DNA from: Deltaproteobacteria bacterium HGW-Deltaproteobacteria-13
GTDB lineage: Bacteria > Desulfobacterota > Syntrophia > Syntrophales > Smithellaceae
Assembly: GCA_002840555.1 (NCBI GenBank)
Contig: PHBJ01000019.1
Span: forward strand, 1 to 38,653
Length of the DNA stretch: 38,653 nucleotides
Direction of reading: 5' to 3'
Position numbers and translations under genes: made by a program. How positions within the stretch are numbered: the first letter of the stretch is position 1; each line of letters opens with the position of its first letter. A model generated the notes under the pieces. It made no database searches, was not told where the DNA came from, and saw only the letters and a program-made list of their open reading frames with translations. This document shows positions 16,680 through 24,540 of this stretch, piece after piece.

Positions 16680-17126
16680 TCACGATATGCGAACGGGCGC
16701 CGGATTATTCATGATAAGCCAGTACAGCCCCAGCGATTTGATCGCATCGGAGAACTCTTTGAAATCGACAGGCTTGCGGACATAACTGTTGGCGCCCGTC
16801 TCATAGCAATTGATCAGATCATTCTTTTCGATTGAGGACGTGAGAATGACCACCGGAAGCAAACGAGTCATTTCATTGCTGCGGATTTTCTTTAACACCT
16901 CCAGTCCATTAATTCTGGGCAGTTTCAAATCAAGGAGAATTAAGACAGGTACGTCTTTCACGTCCCGGCCTTCATGCATGCCGATGCCATTGAGATAATC
17001 GAGGGCTTCCACACCATCTCTGGCGACAACCACCTTATTGGAAATATTGTTTTGCTTGAATGCCCGCAAGGTCAATTCCACATCGTCGGGATTGTCCTCC
17101 ACCAATAGAATTATTTTTTCGCTCAT
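16680..17126 (-). CDS. Stand-alone receiver-domain response regulator (Rcp1-like)
   Basis: A 148-aa CheY-like receiver with no output domain, of the type that follows phytochrome-like and PAS histidine kinases. It has the acidic pair in LLVEDNPDD, the phospho-acceptor D66 in LILLDLKLP, the conserved T/S in VILTSS and K in VRKPVDF. It should accept phosphate from the kinase encoded just upstream (17169-19388) and act by protein contact. The start has GGAGGA upstream. The 42-bp spacer to the kinase carries the local short repeat. It is the last gene of the minus-strand signalling cluster. Confidence 0.9.
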   Translation of the reverse strand: MSEKIILLVEDNPDDVELTLRAFKQNNISNKVVVARDGVEALDYLNGIGMHEGRDVKDVPVLILLDLKLPRINGLEVLKKIRSNEMTRLLPVVILTSSIEKNDLINCYETGANSYVRKPVDFKEFSDAIKSLGLYWLIMNNPAPVRIS

Positions 17127-17168
17127 AAATCCTCCTTCTATCGCGTATCTCGAAATGCGTTTTGCGAG

Positions 17169-19388
17169 CTACGAATTTCGCTCCGGCAGAGTGAAATAAA
17201 ATGTAGCTCCTTTTCCCGGTTCGGCCTCCGCCCAGATCTTCCCTCCATGGCGGTCAATGACACGCTTTACAGTTGCCAGCCCGATCCCCGTTCCGGGAAA
17301 CTCTTCGGTCCGGTGAAGACGCTGAAAAGCGCCGAAGAGCTTGTTTGCGTAAGCCATATCAAAACCCACACCGTTATCCCGGATAAAATACACCCTCTCG
17401 CCATCCCTGATAGCGGCGCCGAATGCAATACGCGGATGTTTTGTTTTGCCGGTAAACTTAAAGGCATTATCCAGCAGGTTCGTCATAGCGATATTAATCA
17501 GGCGCTGATCCGCCCGGACAATGATGTCTTCCTGAATGTCGACCACAAGGTTGGCAAGCGGACTTCTCTGCTGATTCACATCGGCGATATTGCGAACCAT
17601 GACGCTTAAATCCACATCATCGAGATGAAATTCGAATTGTGTCACACGCGAAAGATTGAGCATATCGTCGATCAACTGCCCCATGTGCTGTGTCGCCCGC
17701 CGAATTCTTTCCAGATAAATTTTCCCTTCGTCATCAAGCTTGTCTTCATAATCCTCCAGCAAAATATGACTGAATCCGTCTATGCTTCGCAGCGGCGCTC
17801 GTAAATCGTGGGAAACGGAATAACTGAAAGCAATCAATTCCTTATTGGTTGCTTTCAGCGATTGATTAATGGAATCGATTTTCTCGGCGCTTTGATTGAG
17901 ATCATCCACCAGATTGAGCAAAGCCATTTGGCTATTGCGCAGTTCGTGGGTCCGCTCCGCCACACGCGTTTCCAATTCAATATTTAGAGAGCTGACTTTC
18001 TCCTCTTCCTGTTTGCGTTTGGTAATGTCTTTGATGATGGATTGCAAAGAACCGTCAGCGGATACCGCCGCGCTTGCTTCTATCAAAAAAACGGACCCGT
18101 CTTTTCGCAGCATGGGACGTTCAAAGTAGAGGGCGTCACCGGTTCGCAAGGCGGCCAGCCGTTGTTTCCCGGCTTCTCTCAATTCCGGGGGATAGGTATC
18201 CAGGATGTTTATCCGCTGAATCTCTTCCCGGGTATATCCGAGCATATCGCACAACCTGGAATTTGCCATAATAAACTGTCCATCCGGACGGAGTGTAAAG
18301 AATCCGTCTGGAATCTGTTCGATCAGCTGACGGATCTGCCTCTCGCCCGCGGACTGCGCTTCCTCCGCCTGCTTGCGCGCGGTAATATCATTGATGCTGG
18401 AAAGGATGCATGGTTCATCGTTTATGGTGATCATTTCCGCCGTGTAAAGTCCCGTGAGTTTCTCCCCCGACTTTTTCCGAAACTGGAATTCTCTGTTGAG
18501 CACCTTGCCGCTCCTCGATAATTCATCTACGACAAATTCACGATCTTCTTCTTTGTCCCACAGATGCAAATTGATGCTCGTGTTTCCTTTTAAGTCCGCA
18601 TATTGATAGCCGGTAATATTTATAAAGCTGTCATTAACTTCTAAAATCTTTCCATCGGAGAGGCGGGTGAGGATAAAAGCATATGGCGAAGAACGAAACG
18701 CCTTGGAAAATTTTTCTTCCTGTATCGAAATATCCATGTGCAAACGTTTATTAATCATCAAAACCAGACTGTACGTCGCAACAATAAACAATATTTGATA
18801 CACAAGCATAACCAGTGCGTCGAATGTGCTGGTTTGAAAAAAATCAGTCTTCATATGAGCGCTTGTGAAAAACTCCGCAATCCTTATGATGCTGAGCAGA
18901 CAATAAAGAACAAACGTGATGCCGACGCCTCGCGTCAGAGGTCGTATGGGCGCCGGGACCTTGTATAGCAAAAGCCACGCGCATTGAAAGCACAGGAACA
19001 GTAAGCCAACGGATGTATTAATTCCTCTTGCCGCGAGATCAGGTTGCACAAAGGTGAAATAGTATTGAACAGAGACCGCTAAAGTTAAATAAATGTAATT
19101 GTGAATCTGAACGCTTTTCTGTCCGACGAATCTTAAAAGCCACATATAGCCCAGGAGTACTCCGACCAATACGAGGGCATTGGACAGCACCATGGATGCC
19201 CAATCCGGAATACTGCCGCGCAGGATTATCAGAATGAGCGCCAGCGTTTGCAGGGCGAAATCAAGCGCCAGCAAAGTTATGTCCGTAAATAATTTACGGC
19301 TCTGCCGCCACAAAAGAACGATAACCAGTAAGCAGACTAAATCAGTAAGCACCGTACTGAAGACGATTGTTCGCATATCCAGGATCAT
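17169..19388 (-). CDS. 7TM-PAS-PAS sensor histidine kinase
   Basis: A 739-aa membrane kinase. About residues 5-225 hold some seven hydrophobic helices (for example VLTDLVCLLVIVLLW), resembling the 7TM input region of histidine kinases. Two PAS domains follow (about 230-350 and 355-470), then a coiled coil (ELETRVAERTHEL) and a HisKA domain with H527 in SHDLRAPLRS. The HATPase domain has NLLDNAFKFT, DNGVGFD and GTGIGLATV. All kinase motifs are intact. I start at 19388, where AGAGGCG lies upstream. Its neighbours are two receiver proteins, so it is the only complete kinase of this cluster. Confidence 0.9.
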   Translation of the reverse strand: MILDMRTIVFSTVLTDLVCLLVIVLLWRQSRKLFTDITLLALDFALQTLALILIILRGSIPDWASMVLSNALVLVGVLLGYMWLLRFVGQKSVQIHNYIYLTLAVSVQYYFTFVQPDLAARGINTSVGLLFLCFQCAWLLLYKVPAPIRPLTRGVGITFVLYCLLSIIRIAEFFTSAHMKTDFFQTSTFDALVMLVYQILFIVATYSLVLMINKRLHMDISIQEEKFSKAFRSSPYAFILTRLSDGKILEVNDSFINITGYQYADLKGNTSINLHLWDKEEDREFVVDELSRSGKVLNREFQFRKKSGEKLTGLYTAEMITINDEPCILSSINDITARKQAEEAQSAGERQIRQLIEQIPDGFFTLRPDGQFIMANSRLCDMLGYTREEIQRINILDTYPPELREAGKQRLAALRTGDALYFERPMLRKDGSVFLIEASAAVSADGSLQSIIKDITKRKQEEEKVSSLNIELETRVAERTHELRNSQMALLNLVDDLNQSAEKIDSINQSLKATNKELIAFSYSVSHDLRAPLRSIDGFSHILLEDYEDKLDDEGKIYLERIRRATQHMGQLIDDMLNLSRVTQFEFHLDDVDLSVMVRNIADVNQQRSPLANLVVDIQEDIIVRADQRLINIAMTNLLDNAFKFTGKTKHPRIAFGAAIRDGERVYFIRDNGVGFDMAYANKLFGAFQRLHRTEEFPGTGIGLATVKRVIDRHGGKIWAEAEPGKGATFYFTLPERNS

Positions 19389-19412
19389 AAGGCGCCTCTT
19401 GTTTCGTGAAAC

Positions 19413-19465
19413 GTGAAGAGTGAATGGTGAATTTTATTTCTTACGTTTCACGCTTCACTCTTCAC
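19413..19465. repeat. Hairpin overlapping the end of the receiver-coil gene
   Basis: GTGAAGAGTGAA (19413-19424) and TTCACTCTTCAC (19454-19465) are perfect 12-bp inverted arms, with a further 5-6 bp inside after a mismatch. The right arm covers the last codons of the gene ending at 19448, so part of its C-terminal sequence (NVKSE) is repeat-derived. Confidence 0.7.
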
Positions 19466-20212
19466 ATTTTCTTTCTTTTCCAGCTCCGCAATCCGTTCCT
19501 TGAGCTCTGCCATTTTCATTTCTCTGCCAACGAATACACGATTCAATTCCTCGAGCCGGTCTATGACGGCATTGAGCTCGGCTGTCCGTTCGATAACTCT
19601 TTGCCCTAATTCTCGATTGAGCCTTGATAGTTCATCTTCCGCCTGTTTGCGCGCGGTGATGTCCTTCGAAAGCTCGCTGTTGATTCGCTCCAACTGTTCC
19701 ATTTTGGCTTCCAGCTTGCGGATGAGCACTTCATTATATTGCTTTAGATAAACGGAATCATCTTTCTCGGCCGCTTCCGGGGGAAGAGGGGATGAGTTGT
19801 TTGCTCCCGGCGTGGTTTGCGTAACGGCTATATTACCGGCTTGCTGGAGGGTTTCCCGAATGATGGTCATGAACACGTCCGACTCCTCCGGCTTGAGGAT
19901 GAAACGCTCGGCGCCAAGGCTAAGAGCGAATCTCCTGTCCCGCTCATCGGTATAAGTGGCGGTGTAGAAGATAAACGGGATCGACTTGAGGCGTTCGTCC
20001 TTCTTCCATTCACGGCACAGAGTAAACCCGTCCATTACCGGCATAAGGATATCGGAGATAATCAGGTCCGGCGGATTCTGCCGCGCCAGGTCCAGCGCTT
20101 CGGCGCCGTGGCTGGCGGTGACAACCTCGTAGCCGTTTCCGTGTAGCAGCGTGTTCAAGAGGTAGCGGTTTTCCTCTCTGTCATCGACAACAAGAATTCT
20201 GTTCATCTTCAT
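19448..20212 (-). CDS. Receiver domain plus coiled-coil protein, no kinase or DNA-binding output
   Basis: A 254-aa protein. Residues 1-125 form a receiver with VVDDREEN, phospho-acceptor D54 in LIISDILMP and K in FILKPEES. A linker is followed by a long coiled coil (about 150-254) of the sort found after PAS domains in kinases (KDITARKQAEDEL, RVIERTAEL). It ends in the tail FVGREMKMAELKERIAELEKK. No HATPase, GGDEF or HTH domain follows. The start is MKMNRIL at 20212 behind GGGAGA; the longer open frame upstream is repeat-rich spacer. It may be a scaffold or phosphate relay partner for the neighbouring sensors. Confidence 0.82.
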   Translation of the reverse strand: MKMNRILVVDDREENRYLLNTLLHGNGYEVVTASHGAEALDLARQNPPDLIISDILMPVMDGFTLCREWKKDERLKSIPFIFYTATYTDERDRRFALSLGAERFILKPEESDVFMTIIRETLQQAGNIAVTQTTPGANNSSPLPPEAAEKDDSVYLKQYNEVLIRKLEAKMEQLERINSELSKDITARKQAEDELSRLNRELGQRVIERTAELNAVIDRLEELNRVFVGREMKMAELKERIAELEKKENVKSEA

Positions 20213-20298
20213 GATGGATTCTCCCTGTTTTTCAATTCGTATTTCATGTTTCGTATCTTCGCGCCCTTTTTTACGAGACACGAACGACGGGATACGTC

Positions 20299-20427
20299 TT
20301 ATTTTTTTCCCAGTTCCGCAATTCGCTCCTGGAGTTCGGCCATCTTCAGTTCCCTGCCGATAAATCAGGAGATAACGCTAAGGTCGACCAGCAAAGATAA
20401 ATTAATAATCAAGTCGATGAAGATCAT
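20299..20427 (-). pseudogene. Collapsed sensor gene: N-terminus joined to C-terminal tail
   Basis: Forty-three codons with a good GGGAGG site. They encode MIFIDLIINLSLLVDLSVIS, then TGA, then FIGRELKMAELQERIAELG-KK and a stop, all in one frame. The first 20 residues look like the start of a LytS-type 5TM sensor protein (family memory: such proteins begin with a similar NLSLLVALSV stretch followed by SGFI). The last 21 match the tail of the two flanking sensors. The simplest reading is a large internal deletion that left both ends, with the TGA arising at or next to the join. The gene is not functional as a sensor. Confidence 0.65.
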
Positions 20428-20449
20428 ATGGCCTCCCGCCTATTATGTT

Positions 20450-21769
20450 TCACTCCTTTTCCATCTCTGCAATCCGCGCTTTGAGTTCCCGCATTCTGAT
20501 CTCCCGATTAACGAATACCTTATTGACCCGTTCCAATTCGGCAGTTTTGGCAGTCAGCTCCATGGTGCGTTCGATAACACGCCGCTCCAGTTCTTCGTTT
20601 AGTTTCTTAACTTCTGCTTGCGCCAGCTTGTTTTCTGTAATATCGCGGGCTGATGATAATACCCCTGTCACTTTTCCCTGAGCATCCTTAAGAACGCGGC
20701 ACCACCAGGCCAATAATCGTTTTTGTCCGTCTTTGCGCCTCTGCCAGCTTTCTACATAAATAATATCTTCACTGCCCCGAAAAAGAGGGTTTACTATATC
20801 ATAAGTATCCTGTTCCCCCTCGAAATAGAATACCGCTTCCCTGCCGATAACGTCTTCACCGAAGAATTCCAGGCCGGGTTCATTTGCCCACGTATAAATT
20901 TTGTTTACATCCACTTCCATCACGATATCGGGAATGGCGGAAAGCAATGCCTGCTGACGAAAGGAAATCTTTTTAAAGTTCTCTTCAGCCTTTTCACGCT
21001 CGGCGATTTCTATATTGAGATTTTCTATAGAGGTAAGAGAGTGTTTCAATTTGGCTGTCATCTCATTACTCGAGCGGGCCAAATCCGCCAGTTCGTCGTC
21101 GCCTGCCTCGTCTATTTGATATTCCAGGTTGCCTTCGCCGATTATTGCTATTCCTTCATTCAGGGCCCCCACTCGTTTTGTCATGATTCTATTGACAGCA
21201 ATTGAATTCATAATCACCGCCATGATGCCGCCGAAAATGAAAACGATGATTAAAAGAAGATTTATGTCGCGGGCCGTTGTCGCTGTTCGTATGGAGTACT
21301 CGTGCAATTTACTGATGCTGTCGTTTAAAGAATAAGCTTTTAAAATTACCTGATTGATCAGTCTTAATTCCGCTTCGGTAAAATCGACTTTCTTTTTTAC
21401 GGCGCCCTGCTTGTGTTTCTCTAAAAGTACGGAGAACGACGAAGCCGTTGCCTCAAAATCATACTTTGCATTTTGCAAGGTATCGATGGCTTCCTTGCCT
21501 GATAATTTTTGGGAAGCTGATTCCAATAATTGCCGGAGCGTCTCAGTCTTCGCGTACCACTGAATTCTCGCGCGATCTTCCCGATTTATCAGCCAATCGT
21601 CTCTCAACATGATGCGTTCAAAGACGATTTTATGTATTTGATCGACTAAACGCTCATTTTGCTCCGTCCTTCTGATTTCCCAAATGGACCAGGACATGGA
21701 AAGCAGTATGAGGGCAATCAAGCCCAGGGAAATCCAGGTATTAAGTTTGAGTCTCTCTTTAATTTTCAT
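20450..21769 (-). CDS. Membrane HAMP-PAS sensor protein without a kinase domain
   Basis: A 439-aa protein. TM1 (about residues 12-30) and TM2 (about 170-190) flank a periplasmic helical sensor region of about 140 residues. HAMP (about 190-245), a coil and one PAS domain (about 268-385) follow. It then ends in a coiled coil with the tail FVNREIRMRELKARIAEMEKE. No HisKA, HATPase, GGDEF or methyl-accepting domain is present, and the stop is clean, so it is not an obvious truncation. It starts at the ATG at 21769, with GGAG eight bases upstream. The binding-protein gene upstream may provide the ligand. It must signal through a partner, possibly the kinase at 17169-19388. Confidence 0.83.
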   Translation of the reverse strand: MKIKERLKLNTWISLGLIALILLSMSWSIWEIRRTEQNERLVDQIHKIVFERIMLRDDWLINREDRARIQWYAKTETLRQLLESASQKLSGKEAIDTLQNAKYDFEATASSFSVLLEKHKQGAVKKKVDFTEAELRLINQVILKAYSLNDSISKLHEYSIRTATTARDINLLLIIVFIFGGIMAVIMNSIAVNRIMTKRVGALNEGIAIIGEGNLEYQIDEAGDDELADLARSSNEMTAKLKHSLTSIENLNIEIAEREKAEENFKKISFRQQALLSAIPDIVMEVDVNKIYTWANEPGLEFFGEDVIGREAVFYFEGEQDTYDIVNPLFRGSEDIIYVESWQRRKDGQKRLLAWWCRVLKDAQGKVTGVLSSARDITENKLAQAEVKKLNEELERRVIERTMELTAKTAELERVNKVFVNREIRMRELKARIAEMEKE

Positions 21770-21902
21770 GTTTTTTTGCTCCGCAAACAAGACGATTACA
21801 ACAATTCAGAAGAATGGTTAATGGTTACAGTTATTAAAAAATCTCTGTAAGTCTGGTATTCATCGCCGTAATCTTTCCCCGGAATCTCTGTAATCTTGCT
21901 TC

Positions 21903-22922
21903 TCATCTTATAATCCTGACCGCATCGGGTTTAACCTCCGCAAGACCGTCAATATAAATAAAATCCAGATAATTGGGTATATTCTTGCGCGTGGTCCATC
22001 CGTTTTTGACGGCCCAGCGGCTCTGATCCTCAAAGTTCACCAACAGAGCCTGATCCAGTGTCACCTGAAAATTGAAACAATCCCAGGTTTCATCAAGAAT
22101 AGCCTGGTCTGCCTTGATGAATTTAGCAGCCACACGGCGCGCTTCAGCAGGGTTTTGCTTGGCAAAGACTTCGGCCTTGATGAGCGCACGCAGAACTTTT
22201 TTGATCGCTTCGGGCCGTTGTTTAACAAAATCCTGCCCTGCGACAATATTGAAGGTTTCGGTATAGATTGTCTCATCATGAAAAATACGTGCTTTATTCC
22301 CCAATTCCTTCTTCATTTTTGTCAGCATTGGATTCCAGGTAGAGACAGCATCCACTCTGCCTGTTTCCAGGGCGGCAGACATCTCGTCTGGTTTCATATC
22401 GACAATGGTCACCTGATTCCTTTGAATGCCATGGGCAAGCAGGAATGAATCGGCAAAAAAATCTCCGGTCGTGCCAAGGGTAACACCGATTTTTTTACCT
22501 TTAAAGTCGGATAGCTTAACAATTCCCCGGTCCTGCCGCGCCACAATGCCTTCATTTTTGTTGGCAGTCTGGATCGTTGCCAGAACTTTCATTTTTTTAC
22601 CGTTCATTACGGCAAAAACGAAGGGTGTATCCGCAACAGTTGCCATGTCCGCATTTCCTCCAAGAACCGACTTAAGCGCTAATTTACCGAAGGCATGAGG
22701 CTGCGGTGTAACGTCTAAACCCTCCGCCTTGAAATAACCTTTGGCAAGGGCGATATGCGCTAGTGTGGCATTGGATGCGGTAGAATAAGCGATAGTGATT
22801 TTTTCCGGTGGTCCGGCATTAAGATTTTTATTTTTTAAACGAAAGCCTGCATAGACTCCCAGACAGATCACAACAAATAAAATTGTAATCACGATAATCA
22901 TTCGTGTTTTGGATATTTTCAT
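21903..22922 (-). CDS. Membrane-anchored NitT/TauT-type substrate-binding protein
   Basis: A 339-aa periplasmic binding protein of the SsuA/TauA/NMT1 family. These bind small organic or inorganic ligands such as sulfonates, nitrate or thiamine precursors. It has an uncleaved-looking N-terminal helix (MIIVITILFVVICLGVYAGF) without a lipobox cysteine. The first lobe follows (ITIAYSTASNATLAHIALAKG), then the typical GKKIGVTLGTTGDFF and GRVDAVSTWNP. No ABC permease or ATPase gene is adjacent. It is instead first in a minus-strand signalling cluster, suggesting it is the ligand-sensing part of a signalling system. An AGGG site precedes the ATG. Confidence 0.87.
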   Translation of the reverse strand: MKISKTRMIIVITILFVVICLGVYAGFRLKNKNLNAGPPEKITIAYSTASNATLAHIALAKGYFKAEGLDVTPQPHAFGKLALKSVLGGNADMATVADTPFVFAVMNGKKMKVLATIQTANKNEGIVARQDRGIVKLSDFKGKKIGVTLGTTGDFFADSFLLAHGIQRNQVTIVDMKPDEMSAALETGRVDAVSTWNPMLTKMKKELGNKARIFHDETIYTETFNIVAGQDFVKQRPEAIKKVLRALIKAEVFAKQNPAEARRVAAKFIKADQAILDETWDCFNFQVTLDQALLVNFEDQSRWAVKNGWTTRKNIPNYLDFIYIDGLAEVKPDAVRIIR

Positions 22923-23135
22923 AGCATGACCCTAACAACCGTTTTATGAATCGTGTTTCACGAGATACGATTTACGCTTTTACGCTTCCCGCAAAGGTCC
23001 CGTTCTTTTTAAGGGTCTTTGGGTGTGTCTTTTTGATGATGCTTGCAGCACAGTAAGAAATTGCATGAAAGAGAAGTAAAAATCCCGGGATCGGCAAAGT
23101 GGTATCCCTAAGTTTAGCCAATCACGCAACTATAC

Positions 23136-23162
23136 TATAATCTTAATAATATTATGATTATA
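23136..23162. promoter_or_regulatory. 27-bp palindrome overlapping the -10 box, possible operator
   Basis: TATAATC (23136-23142) and GATTATA (23156-23162) are inverted arms, with inner TAATA/TATTA also paired and one mismatched pair. It covers the predicted -10 hexamer at 23151-23156, as expected of a repressor site. Confidence 0.4.
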
Positions 23163-23179
23163 TCGTTCAATAAAGTCAA
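23151..23179 (-). promoter_or_regulatory. Predicted sigma70 promoter for the binding protein/sensor cluster
   Basis: Read on the minus strand: TTGACT (23174-23179), a 17-base spacer, then CATAAT (23151-23156). This is about 230 bases upstream of the binding-protein start at 22922. Confidence 0.5.
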
Positions 23180-23198
23180 GAGGGAAAATAATGACACT

Positions 23199-23223
23199 CC
23201 GGAGCCGCTGGCCTTGGCGCCGG
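23199..23223 (-). terminator. Possible terminator downstream of the HAMP protein gene
   Basis: CCGG-a-GCC pairs with GGC-g-CCGG around a nine-base loop. A T-rich run follows on the minus strand about 80-100 bases after the stop at 23301. The U-tract is interrupted, so this is a weak call. Confidence 0.3.
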
Positions 23224-23300
23224 GAGAGATTAATGACGGTAAAAGGAATAATCATCCGTTGATATAAATTAATCCGCTTTCATATTCGGCAGGACACAAT

Positions 23301-23891
23301 TTATCGTTGCGTGTTGAACTTTTCCAGAGCCGCTTCGATATTTTTTCTGCTGGCCTGCACTTTGTTGATGATTTCTCTTCCCGATTCTTCAGTGAGTGCT
23401 TTGGCTTCAATTTTGCGTTCCAGTTCCAGGATATAGTCGGAAAGCAGGTCGTAATCATTCCTCAGGGTGGTCACAAAAGTTCGCAATTCTTCGATCAACA
23501 GGTTTACATGATCCGCGAGATCCTTGAGATCATCAAATTTTCTCAATTTGACAACGACGTTGAGGTTTCCTTTTGTCACTTCGGACAGGGATTTTTTTAC
23601 GCGATACAATGGTCCTGCAATTTTGTGAGTAATGAATATACTCAAGGCTCCGAAAATTAAAATAACCAGGCCGATCCCCGGCCAAACCTTGCCGTGCAGA
23701 AGGATAATGGTTCTTGCCGCTTCAGCTTTGTCGGCAAGAGGATAATTGAAGTAAAGCGTCAGCATATACGGGGCGAAAATAATGACGATAAAGATAAAAG
23801 TATAGATAAACAGAAGAAGCATGATCAGCAGCATATATTTTGCCTGAAAACGCTTATCGATAAAATAGTTTTTACGCTTTTGAAAATCCAT
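23301..23891 (-). CDS. Two-TM HAMP-domain membrane protein
   Basis: A 196-aa inner-membrane protein. TM1 (about residues 17-42, LLIMLLLFIYTFIFIVII) is followed by a short loop. TM2 (about 67-90) leads into a HAMP domain (HKIAGPLYRVKKSLSEV). A coiled coil (about 140-196) ends it. There is no catalytic or methyl-accepting output domain. The start MDFQKRKNYF at 23891 follows AAGGA and lies two bases after the pseudopilin stop. A longer open frame to 24035 overlaps that gene and is rejected. The tight coupling to a pseudopilin suggests a shared envelope function; the function is unknown. Confidence 0.8.
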   Translation of the reverse strand: MDFQKRKNYFIDKRFQAKYMLLIMLLLFIYTFIFIVIIFAPYMLTLYFNYPLADKAEAARTIILLHGKVWPGIGLVILIFGALSIFITHKIAGPLYRVKKSLSEVTKGNLNVVVKLRKFDDLKDLADHVNLLIEELRTFVTTLRNDYDLLSDYILELERKIEAKALTEESGREIINKVQASRKNIEAALEKFNTQR

Positions 23892-23893
23892 GA

Positions 23894-24334
23894 TCAGTGT
23901 CCTTGAATTGTAATATTGTCCTGAGTTAACGTGATAAGTGTTTTTTGGGTGTCTTTCGCCCGGGCTTTCAGTTCGAAACTTGAAGCATTGCCGGAATAAT
24001 TTTCGGTTAAGACATCTTCTTTCAGCTGCGCGCAAAGCTCCGGACCAAATACCGGATGATCTTTTTCGTCGAGGCAGCTGGTAAAATCAATACTGGCGGG
24101 ATAATTACCTTTGTCCATATTGTAGATGGCGAGGGTCTTTTTAACGTTAACCAGTACACTTTGGGCTACGGTAATTTTTGCTTTACTAATAGAATCTTTG
24201 TAGAAAGAAAATGCAAGGGTAACAATAATTCCCATCACAACCAGAGCAATCGTTAATTCAATTAACGTAAAACCGGAACATCTACATATGATTCCCGTCA
24301 CTGATACTGGATTTCCCTTTTTGCTTTTCCGCAT
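23894..24334 (-). CDS. Type IV pseudopilin-like protein
   Basis: A 146-aa prepilin-type protein. The class III signal is clear: a basic leader, then CSGFTLIELTIALVVMGIIV, with cleavage expected between G and F and a methylated Phe at the new N-terminus. The Glu at +5 needed for assembly is present. The globular part has two cysteines (TSCLDEK and ELCAQL) that may form a disulfide. The ATG at 24334 is used; a TTG five codons upstream is also possible. Its neighbours are not secretion genes, so whether it joins a pilus, a type II system or neither is open. Confidence 0.88.
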   Translation of the reverse strand: MRKSKKGNPVSVTGIICRCSGFTLIELTIALVVMGIIVTLAFSFYKDSISKAKITVAQSVLVNVKKTLAIYNMDKGNYPASIDFTSCLDEKDHPVFGPELCAQLKEDVLTENYSGNASSFELKARAKDTQKTLITLTQDNITIQGH

Positions 24335-24452
24335 TCCTACCTGACTCAACTCACCTGATTTTTGAATGACTGCCGAAGAATGACAAAAAGATAGGTTACA
24401 TCCAATGTGAACATCTGAAAATAAAAAGCATATTCTTCTTTGTGTGTGGCAA

Positions 24453-24481
24453 CATATAATAAATCGCGTTTTCTATGTCAA
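24453..24481 (-). promoter_or_regulatory. Predicted sigma70 promoter for the pseudopilin-HAMP pair
   Basis: On the minus strand: perfect TTGACA (24476-24481), a 17-base spacer, then TATATG (24453-24458), about 120 bases upstream of the pseudopilin start. Confidence 0.55.
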
Positions 24482-24540
24482 GAAATATATGAAAAAAGTT
24501 TTGAACCGGACATTTTAATATGGCAATTAAAAAGATAAAA

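Larger units (their letters stand above)
22923..23300. other. 378-bp intergenic region
   Basis: No coding potential is seen. It contains the local short repeat (about 22950-22985: GTGTTTCACGAGATACG), a promoter with a palindrome for the minus-strand cluster, and a GC hairpin at 23199-23223 downstream of the HAMP gene. Confidence 0.7.

Noticed and set aside
16521-16835. 104-codon frame after AOR on the + strand
   Set aside because: It runs through the hairpin repeats and then antisense to the receiver gene at 16680-17126.
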